NCBI RefSeq assembly: GCF_014879975.1
Contig: NZ_CP062500.1
Span: 3,585,239 to 3,649,238, forward strand
Direction: 5' to 3'
Source of the DNA: Vibrio bathopelagicus
Lineage (GTDB): Bacteria > Pseudomonadota > Gammaproteobacteria > Enterobacterales > Vibrionaceae
DNA: 64,000 nt
Positions 1 to 10,229 of the stretch are shown here, in pieces. How positions within the stretch are numbered: the stretch's first letter is position 1; each line of letters starts with the position of its first letter. The notes below the pieces were generated by a model that saw nothing but the letters and a program-made list of their open reading frames with translations, searched no databases and was not told the DNA's origin. The position numbers were made by a program, and so were the translations under genes.

Positions 1-81
1 TCCACCACACTGTGGACATGGTTCATGCTCTAATGCATGTTCATGTGCTGAAAAAAGCTGATTATCAATCTTACTACTCAT
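1..81 (-). CDS. Topoisomerase-I-like zinc ribbon protein, N-terminal fragment
   Basis: Only the first 27 codons are inside the window; the gene runs off the left edge. The translation starts MSSKIDNQLFSAHEHALEHE and then shows CPQCGG, the first half of a C4 zinc ribbon like those at the C terminus of DNA topoisomerase I. In Vibrio and E. coli a small protein of this kind (YrdD) is encoded next to smg and dprA, which fits the context here. The start is the ATG at 81-79, 12 bases downstream of the smg stop. The assignment rests on one CxxC motif and gene order, so it is moderate. Confidence 0.6.
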   Translation of the reverse strand, partial: MSSKIDNQLFSAHEHALEHEPCPQCGG

Positions 82-93
82 GACAAGCCTGTG

Positions 94-570
94 TTAATGC
101 AAGATACCTTGCTCTTTGGTGTACAACAGCTCTTCCATTTGCGTGTAAGCACTTTCATTACCCGGCACATTAAATAGCACCATTAAGATAATCCATTTCA
201 GATCATCTAATTCAAATTCGTTGGTCTCAAGCCCCATCACACGATCAATCACCATTTCACGAATCTCTGTCGTGAGTACGTTGATCTGCTCAAGAAACAG
301 TAAGAAACCTCGACACTCCATATTAATACGTGAAATCTCTCGACTGGTATAAATACGCATCGAGGTATTGGAACACACACTAATCGCCGCTTGGTTCTCG
401 GTATCTTGCAATGCCGCAAGATCTTCTAACCAATGGAGGGCCTTATAAATATCATCTTGGTGAAACCCTGCTCGAAGAAGCTCATCTTCCAGCTCATCTT
501 GATCCACCTGCAATTCAGAATCGCTATGGATGTAGGTTTCAAACAAGTACATCAGTATGTCCATCATCAT
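94..570 (-). CDS. smg: Smg family protein (DUF494)
   Basis: A 158-residue protein starting [13 protein letters not shown], which I recognise as the Smg/DUF494 family. The family is short, acidic and helical, and its biochemical role is not established. Full length for the family. Three consecutive ATG codons (570, 567, 564) make the exact start uncertain by two residues. It starts only 3 bases after the dprA stop codon, so it is almost certainly co-transcribed with dprA and the LysM gene. The lysM-dprA-smg-zinc ribbon order is conserved in gamma-proteobacteria. Confidence 0.93.
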   Translation of the reverse strand: MMMDILMYLFETYIHSDSELQVDQDELEDELLRAGFHQDDIYKALHWLEDLAALQDTENQAAISVCSNTSMRIYTSREISRINMECRGFLLFLEQINVLTTEIREMVIDRVMGLETNEFELDDLKWIILMVLFNVPGNESAYTQMEELLYTKEQGILH

Positions 571-573
571 AGC

Positions 574-1686
574 TTAGCCTCTCCCCTTTCGAATATAGCC
601 ACCGGAAACTGCAACAACATGCCCTGAGAGCTCAAGCTCTAAAAGCTGCATCATGACCTCATGCACAGGTATATGGGTTCTCTGTGCCAAAATATCAACG
701 GGTGTCGCCTCTAATCCTACGTTAGCTAACAGCTGTGGAAATGGCAATTGCTCATTTTCACCCTTATTCGGCGTAGGCTCGAACAAACTGGGCTGCTGAT
801 CTATAGACCAGTCTAACAGACTCTTTATTTCAATCAGAACATCTTGAGCATTTTGCACCAAACATGCACCAGATTTAATTAAGCTGTTACCTCCGCGACT
901 GGTTGGACTATGAATTGAGCCAGGAAGTGCAAACACCTCTCGGCCTTGCTCCATGGCATAGCGAGCCGTAATCAAAGAGCCACTCTTCTCAGCCGCTTCA
1001 ACCACTAAGGTTCCTAGCGACAAGCCACTAATAATACGATTACGTCGGGGGAAATGTTCAGGTCTTGGTTTAGCACTTGGTCGAAACTCTGAAATTAGCG
1101 CACCATTCTCACAAATTCTATCGGCTAAGTTTCTATGCCGCGCAGGGTAAATGGAATCTAAGCCAGAGCCCAACACTGCGAAGGTCTCCCCTCCTTTATC
1201 CAAAGCACCATCATGAGCATAGCCATCAATGCCTAACGCTAAACCACTCGTGACGATCAAGCCATTTTGTACAAACTCTTTAGCGAAGGACTTCGCTGTC
1301 TGTAGTCCTTCGAGACTGGCATTACGACTGCCAACCATAGCGATTTGAGGCTCAATCAGTTTTTCAACATGACCTTTAACGAAAAGAGCACTTGGCGCAG
1401 AAGCTGTCTCGTTCAGCAGTTTGGGATAATGTGGGCAGTTAGGGGTAATGATGTGATGGTTGGGCTGCCTTGCTTGCCACGCTAAGCAAGCCTCCACTTC
1501 TCTTGGGGCTTGCTCTCTTAGATAGGAAATTTGCTTGGCAGACAAACCAAGTGCTTGTAGCTGCTGACTTGAGTAGCCAACAATATTAGAAGGAGGATCA
1601 ATACTCAGCAAACGAGAAAGGCGCTTGCTACCCAATTGCGGAACAAAACTTAGAGTTAGCCAGGCGCTCAGTTGCTGCTCATTCAC
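574..1686 (-). CDS. dprA: DNA-processing protein DprA (Smf)
   Basis: A 370-residue DprA/Smf. In the family it binds incoming single-stranded DNA and loads RecA during natural transformation. An N-terminal SAM-like helical region (about 1-80) precedes the Rossmann-like core (about 85-290), which has VGSRNAS, GLALGIDGYAH, FPRRNRIISG and AEKSGSLITA. The C terminus (about 310-370) looks like the winged-helix DML1 domain. The ATG overlaps the stop of the upstream LysM gene by 4 bases, so translation is coupled. Vibrios are naturally competent on chitin, and another transformation gene (comM, 30876-32399) is in the same window. Confidence 0.96.
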   Translation of the reverse strand: MNEQQLSAWLTLSFVPQLGSKRLSRLLSIDPPSNIVGYSSQQLQALGLSAKQISYLREQAPREVEACLAWQARQPNHHIITPNCPHYPKLLNETASAPSALFVKGHVEKLIEPQIAMVGSRNASLEGLQTAKSFAKEFVQNGLIVTSGLALGIDGYAHDGALDKGGETFAVLGSGLDSIYPARHRNLADRICENGALISEFRPSAKPRPEHFPRRNRIISGLSLGTLVVEAAEKSGSLITARYAMEQGREVFALPGSIHSPTSRGGNSLIKSGACLVQNAQDVLIEIKSLLDWSIDQQPSLFEPTPNKGENEQLPFPQLLANVGLEATPVDILAQRTHIPVHEVMMQLLELELSGHVVAVSGGYIRKGRG

Positions 1687-2774
1687 TCGGCGTCCTTAAC
1701 CTCTTCCGTCAAAGCAAGGTCCAAAGGTGATACCGCAAGAATGTCATTACTAACCGGCTTAGAGCTCTGAGTGATCAACGCGAGGCTAAAATGCTCATAA
1801 GGGCGAATGACCATCAAACTACCGAATGAGGTACTTGGCAACTGCACCTTATCGCTCGCCGCTGACTCTTTATAGCTATATTCACCCTGCTTACCAAACA
1901 CCACCGCGCCGCTTTCGCTGAGGGTAAACATAGAGCCTTGGCGAAGATTATCCTGTGAGCCTTTGTTAATAACCACGACCTGATTCTTTACGCTGTATTG
2001 GCTCCCATCTAATGAACCCAAGATATTAGCAAACTGACCTACAGCACTAGGCGCTGGATAAAATGTGGTTGATAGGTTTACCTGATCAACGCCAAGTTCC
2101 GGCAACACTAGATCGTTAAGTAACACCTCTTGCAGTTGAGTCTCTATCTGCAAGCTACTGAACTCAGCATCCACCTCTTTGAGGTGTGCCGTAGCGACCA
2201 AACGCAAAGAGGTCATACTCGCTTGAGGTTGCTGTCGTTGGTAAGTTTCGACAGAACGGTAAATACCCCATTTTTGATGTTGTTGGTTGCCCGAGATAAA
2301 TAGTCGGTCTTCACCCGATAAGAAGCGTTTGCCATCACTGGTTCCTAATACCCGTTGCGCCGACTCGATATCTTGCTGCTCTACCAAGCGATCAGATTGT
2401 AAATACGGCAGAACTAGCCCTTCATTCACGGTAGGTACTGCTTTCTTTTCTGATACACGAATCTTAGGGCTTAGCTTGATGACGGGTTTAAGGCTCAATA
2501 CAGGCTCGCCATTAATCCAAACCAGAGACAATTTATCTCCGGGGTAAATAAGATGAGGGTTTTCTATCTCAGGGTTTACCTGCCACAACCTTGGCCACAA
2601 CCACGGGCTATCGAGATACATCGCGGAGATATCCCACAAGGTATCGCCCTTAACCACCACATACGCCTCGGGTGCACCCTGTTTAATGGTTAAAGGTTGA
2701 GCACTATTTTCAGCCGTAGCGGCAAACGAAATCGAGGCACAAATAAGAGATAAAGCGGGGAAAAAATGACGCAT
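1683..2774 (-). CDS. LysM domain protein, exported
   Basis: A 363-residue protein with an N-terminal signal peptide (MRHFFPALSLICASISFAATA, cleavage near residue 21). One LysM peptidoglycan-binding module follows at about 37-88, recognised by VVVKGDTLWDIS and NPHLIYPGDKL. The remaining 270 residues are not a catalytic domain I can recognise. It is likely a periplasmic wall-associated protein. Proteins of this type sit upstream of dprA in many gamma-proteobacteria. It is divergent from def, with about 140 bp between the starts. Function beyond wall binding is unknown. Confidence 0.88.
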   Translation of the reverse strand: MRHFFPALSLICASISFAATAENSAQPLTIKQGAPEAYVVVKGDTLWDISAMYLDSPWLWPRLWQVNPEIENPHLIYPGDKLSLVWINGEPVLSLKPVIKLSPKIRVSEKKAVPTVNEGLVLPYLQSDRLVEQQDIESAQRVLGTSDGKRFLSGEDRLFISGNQQHQKWGIYRSVETYQRQQPQASMTSLRLVATAHLKEVDAEFSSLQIETQLQEVLLNDLVLPELGVDQVNLSTTFYPAPSAVGQFANILGSLDGSQYSVKNQVVVINKGSQDNLRQGSMFTLSESGAVVFGKQGEYSYKESAASDKVQLPSTSFGSLMVIRPYEHFSLALITQSSKPVSNDILAVSPLDLALTEEVKDAE

Positions 2775-2914
2775 GACCTAGGTTCCTTGGTCTGAATATA
2801 TGACATCTGATTAGAGAATTACCTTCAGGATGCTGTCATTTGACCTCTAAAATGTCTAGAATTGAGCCAACAAGGTTTAAGCTGTTTCGGCACAGTTCAA
2901 TATTTCGAGTGTAT

Positions 2915-3427
2915 ATGTCTGTATTACAAGTATTAACATTACCAGATGATCGTCTACGTACCGTGGCGAAACCGGTAAAAGAAGTTACCCCAGAGATTCA
3001 AAAGTTCGTTGATGACATGATTGAAACCATGTACGACGAAGAAGGTATCGGCCTTGCGGCAACGCAAGTAGATTTCCACCAGCGCATCGTTGTTATCGAT
3101 ATTTCAGAAACACGTGACGAGCCTATGGTTCTGATCAACCCTGAAATTACTGACAAACGTGGCGAAGATGGTATCGAAGAAGGCTGTCTATCTGTACCAG
3201 GCGCTCGAGCTCTAGTACCTCGCGCTGCAGAAGTAACGGTTAAAGCATTAGACCGTGAAGGCAACGAATTCACATTCGACGCTGACGACCTTCTGGCTAT
3301 CTGTGTTCAGCACGAACTTGACCATCTAGAAGGCAAGTTGTTTGTTGATTACCTATCGCCACTAAAGCGCAAACGTATTCAAGATAAGCTAGCGAAGATT
3401 AAACGTTTCAACGAGAAACAAGGTTAA
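2915..3427 (+). CDS. def: Peptide deformylase
   Basis: A 170-residue peptide deformylase, which removes the formyl group from nascent polypeptides in the cytoplasm. All three family motifs are visible: GIGLAATQ (motif 1, about 44-51), EGCLSVP (motif 2, with the metal-ligand Cys) and HELDH (motif 3, with two His ligands and the catalytic Glu). The frame is open back to 2840, but I take the ATG at 2915 because the conserved protein begins [15 protein letters not shown]. It is followed 38 bp later by fmt, so formylation and deformylation enzymes share a transcript. Confidence 0.97.
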   Translation: MSVLQVLTLPDDRLRTVAKPVKEVTPEIQKFVDDMIETMYDEEGIGLAATQVDFHQRIVVIDISETRDEPMVLINPEITDKRGEDGIEEGCLSVPGARALVPRAAEVTVKALDREGNEFTFDADDLLAICVQHELDHLEGKLFVDYLSPLKRKRIQDKLAKIKRFNEKQG

Positions 3428-3465
3428 TAACCGCTGCTATTACTAAATTAAGAAGGAAGTCTACC

Positions 3466-4431
3466 TTGAGTCAATCTTTGAGAATTGTCTTCGCAGGTAC
3501 TCCGGATTTCGCCGCCCGTCATTTGGCGGCGTTGTTGTCTTCGGAGCATGAAGTTATTGCTGTTTACACACAGCCAGATCGTCCAGCAGGCCGCGGTAAA
3601 AAACTGACTGCGAGCCCAGTAAAAAACATCGCACTTGAAAACAATATTCCGGTTTACCAACCAGAAAATTTCAAGTCAGATGAAGCTAAGCAAGAGCTAG
3701 CAGATTTGAATGCTGACATCATGGTTGTTGTCGCTTACGGCTTGCTTCTTCCACAAGCGGTATTAGATACGCCTCGCTTGGGTTGTATTAACGTGCATGG
3801 TTCTATCCTACCGCGCTGGCGTGGTGCTGCTCCGATCCAACGCTCTATCTGGGCGGGCGATAAAGAGACTGGCGTGACGATCATGCAGATGGATATCGGC
3901 CTAGATACTGGTGATATGCTCAGCATCACAACGCTACCAATCGAAGCAACAGACACCAGCGCGTCAATGTACGAGAAGTTAGCTGGCCTTGGTCCTAATG
4001 CTCTTGTTGAGTGTTTAGCTGACATCGCTTCTGATAAAGCCGTTGCTGAGAAGCAAGACGACGAACTTGCCAACTACGCGAAGAAGCTAAGCAAAGAAGA
4101 AGCGAAAATTGATTGGAATGACAGTGCAGAACACATAGAACGTTGTGTGCGCGCTTTCAACCCATGGCCAATGAGTCACTTTGCAGTTGTTGATAGCAGC
4201 TCTAATGATGAAAAAAGCATTAAAGTTTGGCAGACACGTGTTGATGAAGAATCAGCATCTGCGCCAGCTGGCTCAATCATCAAAGCAGATAAGACTGGTA
4301 TTTATGTTGCGACTGGCGACAAAGTACTAGTATTGGAACAGCTACAAGTTCCAGGTAAAAAAGCCATGTCAGTTCAGGACATCTTGAACTCACGTGCAAG
4401 CTGGTTTGAAGTTGGTACTCAACTCTCTTAA
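3466..4431 (+). CDS. fmt: Methionyl-tRNA formyltransferase
   Basis: A 321-residue enzyme that transfers a formyl group from 10-formyl-THF to initiator Met-tRNA. The N-terminal hydrolase domain shows [12 protein letters not shown] (about 9-20), [15 protein letters not shown] (about 110-125) and [10 protein letters not shown], with the catalytic Asn/His/Asp set of the family. The C-terminal tRNA-binding OB-like domain spans about 205-315. The start is a TTG at 3466; it is chosen because the protein begins exactly there in the family and a good ribosome site (AGAAGGAAG) lies 6-14 bases upstream. Part of the def-fmt-rsmB cluster. Confidence 0.97.
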   Translation: MSQSLRIVFAGTPDFAARHLAALLSSEHEVIAVYTQPDRPAGRGKKLTASPVKNIALENNIPVYQPENFKSDEAKQELADLNADIMVVVAYGLLLPQAVLDTPRLGCINVHGSILPRWRGAAPIQRSIWAGDKETGVTIMQMDIGLDTGDMLSITTLPIEATDTSASMYEKLAGLGPNALVECLADIASDKAVAEKQDDELANYAKKLSKEEAKIDWNDSAEHIERCVRAFNPWPMSHFAVVDSSSNDEKSIKVWQTRVDEESASAPAGSIIKADKTGIYVATGDKVLVLEQLQVPGKKAMSVQDILNSRASWFEVGTQLS

Positions 4432-4502
4432 CCGCTTTAAAGCTACTCAATATGTACTTCAAAATGTGTAGCTTATAAAAACACAGTTTAGAAAACCTTT
4501 AC

Positions 4503-4520
4503 GAGGGCAGAGATGCCCTC
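4503..4520 (+). promoter_or_regulatory. Hairpin immediately before the upstream rsmB start
   Basis: The sequence GAGGGCagagatGCCCTC is a perfect 6-bp stem with a 6-base loop. It ends on the base before the ATG at 4521, which is in frame with rsmB. No T tract follows, so it is not a Rho-independent terminator. The GAGGG of the left arm is the only Shine-Dalgarno-like sequence near either possible rsmB start, so the hairpin would hide it. Confidence 0.5.
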
Positions 4521-4550
4521 ATGTATTCAAATAAATATTCGGTACCCCTC

Positions 4551-5831
4551 ATGAATGTTCGCGCTGCTGCTGCAAATGTCCTATTCCAAGTTGTCGACAA
4601 AGGCCACTCTCTTTCACACGCTCTCCCTGCGGCTCAAAAAACGATCCGTCCGCGAGACCATGCTCTACTGCAAGAGATTTGCTACGGCGCACTTCGTTAC
4701 CTGCCTCGCTTAGAGTCAATCGCTAACGAACTGATGGAAAACTCGCTTAAAGGTAAAAAGCGCGTCTTCCACCATCTGATCTTAGTAGGCATTTACCAGT
4801 TGAGCTTTATGCGCATTCCTTCGCATGCTGCTGTTGCTGAAACTGTTGAAGCAACCAAAACACTGCGCGGCCCAAGCCTCAGTGGTTTGATCAATGCAGT
4901 GCTTCGCAGCTATCTGCGCGATCAAGAAGAGCTAGATGAGAAAGCAGTTAGCCACAATGCGGGCAAATACAGTCATCCAAGCTGGATCCTAAAAATGCTT
5001 CAAGAAAGCTACCCAGATCAATGGGAGCAATTGGTTGAAGCAAACAACAGCAAGGCACCAATGTGGCTGCGTGTAAACCGCCAACACCACACTCGTGACG
5101 AGTATGTTGAACTGCTTAAAAACGAAAACATTGAATACACACTGCACCCTGAAGCGGCTGATGCCATAAAATTAGCGTCACCTTGTGATGTTACTTTGCT
5201 TCCTGGTTTCGACCGAGGCTGGGTATCAGTACAAGACGCTGCAGCTCAACTTTCTGTTGATTACCTAACACCAAAAGATGGTGAGCTAATCCTTGATTGC
5301 TGTGCTGCTCCTGGCGGTAAAACTGCGCACATTCTTGAACATACTCAAGACACTGAAGTGGTTGCGATTGACAGTGATATTAAACGCCTAGACCGTGTTT
5401 ACGATAACCTTGAACGCCTACAACTACGTGCCGACGTAATCTGTGGTGATGCTCGCTACCCTGAAGAGTGGTGGACGGGCAGTCAGTTCGACCGCATCCT
5501 ACTTGATGCTCCGTGTTCAGCGACTGGTGTAATTCGCCGTCACCCTGACATTAAGTGGCTACGCCGTGCATCTGATATCGATGCACTAGCAGAGCTACAA
5601 AGCGAGATCTTGGATGCAATGTGGCGCCAGCTAAAAGAAGGTGGCACCATGGTTTATGCGACATGCTCTATCACACCACAAGAAAACGTGCTGCAAGTGA
5701 AAGCATTCCTAGAGCGTACCGAGAACGCAACGCTGGTTGGGTCTGATATCGAGAAACCGGGTCGTCAAATACTGCCTGGTGAAGAAGATATGGATGGCTT
5801 CTACTACGCAGTTCTAGTAAAACAGGCATAA
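4551..5831 (+). CDS. rsmB: 16S rRNA m5C967 methyltransferase
   Basis: A 426-residue RsmB (Sun/Fmu), which methylates C967 of 16S rRNA using SAM. An N-terminal NusB-like RNA-binding domain (about 1-135) is followed by a Rossmann methyltransferase domain with [15 protein letters not shown] (SAM loop), [15 protein letters not shown] (catalytic motif IV, PC) and [11 protein letters not shown] (motif VI, TC nucleophile). The family usually begins MNVRAAAA, which points to 4551. An in-frame ATG at 4521 would add ten residues. Neither start has a clear Shine-Dalgarno sequence apart from the one inside the hairpin just upstream. Confidence 0.94.
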   Translation: MNVRAAAANVLFQVVDKGHSLSHALPAAQKTIRPRDHALLQEICYGALRYLPRLESIANELMENSLKGKKRVFHHLILVGIYQLSFMRIPSHAAVAETVEATKTLRGPSLSGLINAVLRSYLRDQEELDEKAVSHNAGKYSHPSWILKMLQESYPDQWEQLVEANNSKAPMWLRVNRQHHTRDEYVELLKNENIEYTLHPEAADAIKLASPCDVTLLPGFDRGWVSVQDAAAQLSVDYLTPKDGELILDCCAAPGGKTAHILEHTQDTEVVAIDSDIKRLDRVYDNLERLQLRADVICGDARYPEEWWTGSQFDRILLDAPCSATGVIRRHPDIKWLRRASDIDALAELQSEILDAMWRQLKEGGTMVYATCSITPQENVLQVKAFLERTENATLVGSDIEKPGRQILPGEEDMDGFYYAVLVKQA

Positions 5832-5837
5832 CAACTA

Positions 5838-5875
5838 ACAGCGGCTAAGAATTTATTTCTTAGCCGCTGTTTCTT
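5838..5875 (+). terminator. Rho-independent terminator after rsmB
   Basis: ACAGCGGCTAAGA (5838-5850) pairs perfectly over 13 bp with TCTTAGCCGCTGT (5858-5870), followed by TTCTTTCT. It ends the def-fmt-rsmB unit and implies that trkA has its own promoter in 5876-5941. Confidence 0.85.
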
Positions 5876-5941
5876 TCTAGTGCTTTATCAAAGCGAAATG
5901 AGATCACTAGAATTACAACGGCAAAAAATAAGAGAAAGGCT

Positions 5942-7318
5942 ATGAAGATCATTATTCTAGGTGCTGGACAAGTTGGCGGTACCCTTGCTGAAAACCTAGT
6001 AGGTGAAAACAATGACATCACGATCGTCGACCGTAATGCCGACAGACTGCGTGAACTTCAAGACAAATATGACCTTAGGGTTGTAAACGGTTATGCCAGC
6101 CACCCGAACACACTACGTGAAGCGGGCGCGCAAGATGCCGATATGTTGGTTGCCGTAACCAACATGGATGAAACCAACATGGCCGCATGTCAGGTTGCCT
6201 TCTCTCTGTTTAACACACCGAACCGTATTGCCCGAATCCGCTCTCCACAGTATTTAGAAGAGAAAGAAGCACTCTTCAAATCAGGTGCGATTCCGGTCGA
6301 TCATTTAATTGCGCCAGAAGAACTCGTCACTAGCTACATCGAACGTTTGATCCAATACCCAGGCGCATTGCAGGTTGTTAGCTTTGCAGAGCAGAAAGTA
6401 AGCCTAGTTGCAGTAAAAGCCTACTACGGTGGCCCACTGGTTGGTAACGCACTATCTGCTTTGCGTGAACACATGCCTCACATCGATACACGTGTTGCTG
6501 CTATTTTCCGTCAAGGTCGCCCTATTCGCCCACAAGGCACTACCATCATTGAAGCCGATGATGAAGTTTTCTTCGTCGCAGCAAGTAACCACATCCGCTC
6601 AGTAATGAGTGAGCTGCAACGCCTAGAGAAACCGTACCGCCGCATCATGATTGTCGGTGGTGGTAACATTGGTGCAAGCTTGGCAAAACGCCTAGAGCAG
6701 AGTTATAGCATCAAGCTTATTGAGCGCAGCTACACTCGCGCCGAGAAGCTATCTGAAGAATTAGAAAACACCATCGTATTCTGTGGTGATGCAGCCGACC
6801 AAGAACTACTAACCGAAGAGAACATCGATCAGGTGGATGTGTTTATTGCACTAACCAATGAAGATGAAACCAACATCATGTCAGCGATGCTGGCTAAGCG
6901 AATGGGTGCCAAGAAAGTAATGGTACTGATTCAGCGTGGTGCTTACGTCGATCTTGTTCAGGGTGGTGTGATTGATATTGCGATATCTCCACAGCAAGCG
7001 ACCATTTCTGCGCTACTTACTCACGTTCGTCGTGCTGATATTGTTAACGTATCATCTCTACGTCGCGGTGCTGCAGAGGCGATTGAAGCCATTGCTCACG
7101 GTGACGAAACCACCTCTAAGGTTGTTGGCCGAGCAATTGGCGACATAAAACTGCCACCGGGTACCACCATTGGTGCGATTGTTCGCGGAGAAGAAGTACT
7201 TATCGCACACGATAGAACCGTAATCGAACAGGACGATCACGTAGTGATGTTCCTAGTGGACAAGAAATACGTACCTGATGTTGAGTCTCTATTCCAACCG
7301 AGCCCCTTCTTCTTATAG
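5942..7318 (+). CDS. trkA: Trk potassium transporter regulatory subunit TrkA
   Basis: A 458-residue cytoplasmic NAD-binding subunit that gates the TrkH potassium channel. The family architecture of two tandem RCK halves is visible: the first Rossmann motif [15 protein letters not shown] at about 4-18 and the second [15 protein letters not shown] at about 237-251. Each is followed by a TrkA_C domain. Length is standard. A Shine-Dalgarno-like AGAGAAAGG lies just upstream. trkH follows after 80 bp, giving a complete Trk system. Confidence 0.97.
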   Translation: MKIIILGAGQVGGTLAENLVGENNDITIVDRNADRLRELQDKYDLRVVNGYASHPNTLREAGAQDADMLVAVTNMDETNMAACQVAFSLFNTPNRIARIRSPQYLEEKEALFKSGAIPVDHLIAPEELVTSYIERLIQYPGALQVVSFAEQKVSLVAVKAYYGGPLVGNALSALREHMPHIDTRVAAIFRQGRPIRPQGTTIIEADDEVFFVAASNHIRSVMSELQRLEKPYRRIMIVGGGNIGASLAKRLEQSYSIKLIERSYTRAEKLSEELENTIVFCGDAADQELLTEENIDQVDVFIALTNEDETNIMSAMLAKRMGAKKVMVLIQRGAYVDLVQGGVIDIAISPQQATISALLTHVRRADIVNVSSLRRGAAEAIEAIAHGDETTSKVVGRAIGDIKLPPGTTIGAIVRGEEVLIAHDRTVIEQDDHVVMFLVDKKYVPDVESLFQPSPFFL

Positions 7319-7398
7319 CCTTGTTCTCGTAAGTTTCTTCTCACAACCTTCTTCTTGTGAAAACGACGCTTCGGCACAAAGCGGTGGTCTATTAAGCT

Positions 7399-8844
7399 AT
7401 GGTCAACTTTCGTCCGATATTATTAGTGATTGGGTTAGTGTTATCAAAACTCGCCCTTTTCATGTACATCCCCACATTGGTTGCCTTCTTTACTGGCACC
7501 GGTGGCTTTCTCGAGTTTGGTCAATCGGTAGTGATCACGCACATTGTGGCGTTTATCTGCTTGAGCTTAGGCCGCTCCGCTAAGTTTCGATTAGGGGTGC
7601 GGGATATGTTCCTTATCACCTCTTTGGTTTGGACAATTGCCAGCGCCTTTGCCGCACTGCCGTTTGTGTTCATTAACCACATCAGCTTTACAGACGCCTA
7701 CTTCGAAACCATGTCGGGCATCACCACGACGGGTTCAACGGTATTAAGTGGCTTAGACAGCATGGCACCAAGCATTCTACTATGGCGATCCATATTGCAG
7801 TGGCTAGGTGGCATCGGCTTTATCGTAATGGCGGTAGCAGTACTGCCAATGCTCAACGTCGGTGGTATGCGCCTGTTCCAAACTGAGTCTTCCGATTGGT
7901 CAGATAAAAGCAGCCCACGAGCGAAAACAGTCGCAAAAAACATTGTGGCGGTTTATTTAGTACTGACAGGCTTGTGCTTGGTGAGTTATCTATTTGCGGG
8001 AATGAGCGTCTTTGATGCCATCAATCACGCATTCACAACGCTCTCAACTGGCGGTTACTCGACCTCAGACAGCTCAATGAATCACTTCTCTAACAGCGCC
8101 CACTGGGTCGGAACTGCGTTCATGTTCCTTGGTGGCCTGCCATTCTTACTGTTTGTCAGTGCACTTCGCGGCCGAAAGCTCTCATTACTCTATAAAGACG
8201 CGCAAGTCAGAGGCTTCACTTACCTATTCTTAGTCACCAGTGCTGTGATCTCCACATGGTTGGTAATGAGAGATGGTTATAGTGTGATGGATGCTCTGCG
8301 TGTCTCGATGTTCAATATCGTATCAGTCGTCACCACAACCGGTTTTGGCTTAGAAGACTTCACCGCATGGGGCGCACTACCAACCACACTGTTTGCCTTT
8401 CTAATGATGGCAGGAGCCTGTTCAGGTTCGACTTCCGGTGGTATTAAAATCTTCCGCTTCCAGATCGCGATGACCATGCTCCACAAGCAAATGATGAAGC
8501 TAATTCATCCATCAGGTGTGTTTGTTCAACGATACAACCAACGCCCTGTCAGTGACGACATCGTTCGCTCATTAGTCGCATTTGGTTTGATGTTCTTTAT
8601 TACCATTATCTTCATCGCTGGTTGCTTGAGTGCGATGGGATTAGACCCGATAACAAGCATCTCGGGTGCGATTACAGCTGTAGCCAACGTTGGCCCAGGC
8701 ATGGGTAGCGTGATCGGCCCAACGGGTAACTTTGCACCACTACCAGACGCTGCTAAATGGTTATTAAGCTTAGGTATGTTGATGGGCCGACTTGAGATAC
8801 TGACGCTAATTGTTCTATTTTTCCCAGCCTTTTGGCGACGCTAA
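7399..8844 (+). CDS. trkH: Trk potassium channel subunit TrkH
   Basis: A 481-residue inner membrane potassium channel subunit. Hydrophobic helices run through its length, and the selectivity-filter repeats are visible as MSGITTTGSTVL, TLSTGGYSTSD, TTTGFGLEDF and VANVGPGMG. It begins MVNFRPILLVIGLVLSKLAL, as in characterised Vibrio TrkH. Co-transcription with trkA is likely from the short gap and the absence of a terminator between them. Confidence 0.97.
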   Translation: MVNFRPILLVIGLVLSKLALFMYIPTLVAFFTGTGGFLEFGQSVVITHIVAFICLSLGRSAKFRLGVRDMFLITSLVWTIASAFAALPFVFINHISFTDAYFETMSGITTTGSTVLSGLDSMAPSILLWRSILQWLGGIGFIVMAVAVLPMLNVGGMRLFQTESSDWSDKSSPRAKTVAKNIVAVYLVLTGLCLVSYLFAGMSVFDAINHAFTTLSTGGYSTSDSSMNHFSNSAHWVGTAFMFLGGLPFLLFVSALRGRKLSLLYKDAQVRGFTYLFLVTSAVISTWLVMRDGYSVMDALRVSMFNIVSVVTTTGFGLEDFTAWGALPTTLFAFLMMAGACSGSTSGGIKIFRFQIAMTMLHKQMMKLIHPSGVFVQRYNQRPVSDDIVRSLVAFGLMFFITIIFIAGCLSAMGLDPITSISGAITAVANVGPGMGSVIGPTGNFAPLPDAAKWLLSLGMLMGRLEILTLIVLFFPAFWRR

Positions 8845-8870
8845 TTACGCGAATTTTTAAGGAAACACAG

Positions 8871-9410
8871 ATGAAATCATACCTACTTATCGCAAGTGCA
8901 CTGCTTAGTAGCTCTGCATTCGCCGACCAAATGGTGACTCTACCTGATGGTAAAGAGATCTTACTGAAAGACGATTTCACATGGCAATATCATAACAAGG
9001 CTTCGTCGAACGGAGAGCCTGTACTAAAAAGTATCCCAATAGCCAAAAATACGCGCGGTACTACAATCATAATTGGAGATACAAAGCCAAGCTTACAGGT
9101 TTCTAAATCAGGTGTGGATGTTTTGATTGGGGCTGGACTCTACGAAAATGAACAGCTGATTCTGCCAATTTCAATTACTAACCAAAGTACACAAGCGGTA
9201 GTGTTAGTTACCTTAGAAGTTACGGTCTACTCACCAACGGGTGAGCTACTTCATCAAGAAAGCATTAATACATGGCAATCTATCAAACGTATGGCGGACA
9301 CTTATCTTCGCCCACAAACCTCTGCCGAAGGTAAATACCTCGCGATTGATGTGGCTAAATACCCAGAGTATAAAATCGATGTCGAGATTACTGACGTTTC
9401 AACACGCTAA
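8871..9410 (+). CDS. DUF3157 family exported protein
   Basis: A 179-residue protein with a signal peptide (MKSYLLIASALLSSSAFA). It then has a short beta-hairpin-like segment MVTLPDGKEILLKDDFTWQY, typical of DUF3157 proteins of Vibrio, and a C-terminal beta-rich region. The ATG at 8871 is preferred over an in-frame codon at 8832 because the latter lies inside trkH and AAGGA precedes 8871. It starts 26 bases after trkH, so it may be expressed from the trk transcript. Function unknown; likely periplasmic. Confidence 0.8.
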   Translation: MKSYLLIASALLSSSAFADQMVTLPDGKEILLKDDFTWQYHNKASSNGEPVLKSIPIAKNTRGTTIIIGDTKPSLQVSKSGVDVLIGAGLYENEQLILPISITNQSTQAVVLVTLEVTVYSPTGELLHQESINTWQSIKRMADTYLRPQTSAEGKYLAIDVAKYPEYKIDVEITDVSTR

Positions 9411-9431
9411 TTTGACCTAGTGTTGTGACGG

Positions 9432-10085
9432 CTAAACTGGCGTCACATACAGATAAATAGCGAAGAAATGGCAAGCGCAGCCCGCCAATACAAACAAGTG
9501 CCAGATGGCATGGTTATAAGGGATGCGTTTTGCCACATAGAAAATCACACCCAGCGAGTAAATCACCCCGCCAACCGCCAACAACACCAGGCCACCTATA
9601 TCGATGTTCATCGCCAATTGATAAACCACAACCAAAGATAGCCAACCCATCGCTAAATAAATGAACAGCGATAGACGCTTAAATCGGTACACGAATGCTA
9701 TCTTCATGATAATACCGACCAACGCAATTCCCCAGATAACCGCCATCAAACCCATTGCGAGTGGGGTTCTTAAACCGACCAATAAAAAGGGCGTGTAGCT
9801 GCCTGCGATCAGTAAGTAAATCGCACAATGGTCGAGAGTTTTCAGTAAGCGCTTGGTTTTTTCTGTGGTGATCGAGTGGTAAAGCGTAGAAGCAAGAAAC
9901 AGAAGGATAATGCTGCTGCCATAGACCGTCATGCTGGTAATAGTCAGCATGTCAGCTTGATAGTCAAACGCACGAATCAGTAGCAGGATTAAACCAACCA
10001 CACCAAGCACTACGCCTAAGCCATGAGTTATCGCATTAGCGCGTTCTTCGATGTCACTGTATTCGCTCGCCGATGATGCAGACAT
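9432..10085 (-). CDS. Hemolysin III / YqfA family membrane protein
   Basis: A 217-residue protein of the HlyIII/PAQR superfamily with seven hydrophobic segments. Family landmarks: [15 protein letters not shown] near residue 13, STLYHSI about residue 75, [17 protein letters not shown] about 99-115 and the C-terminal [19 protein letters not shown]. The conserved His residues form the metal site of the superfamily. E. coli YqfA is reported to belong to the FabR regulon, and a FabR-like palindrome lies 46 bp upstream of this start. The old name hemolysin should not be taken as evidence of a toxin. Confidence 0.9.
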   Translation of the reverse strand: MSASSASEYSDIEERANAITHGLGVVLGVVGLILLLIRAFDYQADMLTITSMTVYGSSIILLFLASTLYHSITTEKTKRLLKTLDHCAIYLLIAGSYTPFLLVGLRTPLAMGLMAVIWGIALVGIIMKIAFVYRFKRLSLFIYLAMGWLSLVVVYQLAMNIDIGGLVLLAVGGVIYSLGVIFYVAKRIPYNHAIWHLFVLAGCACHFFAIYLYVTPV

Positions 10086-10130
10086 GATTATCCTACTAGA
10101 GTAAATGTTCGATTAGACTAGTATTACACA

Positions 10131-10154
10131 TTAAGCTTACACGTGTAAGCTTAA
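10131..10154. promoter_or_regulatory. Perfect 24-bp palindrome, FabR-like operator
   Basis: The half-site TTAAGCTTACAC is followed by its exact reverse complement GTGTAAGCTTAA. The core resembles the FabR operator AGCGTACA-N-TGTTCGCT of gamma-proteobacteria as I remember it. It lies 46 bp upstream of the HlyIII/YqfA start, between that gene and the spo0M-like gene's end, so it most likely controls the former. Confidence 0.6.
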
Positions 10155-10229
10155 ATTTTTATGACAAAATGACTTCTAAAATGTGCGACAAAGCTGACCG
10201 TTGTGACTAGGTAAATATATGCGATTCAG

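Noticed and set aside
9432..10085. A hemolysin toxin
   Set aside because: The HlyIII name is historical; the sequence is a seven-helix PAQR-type membrane protein and gives no evidence of toxin activity.
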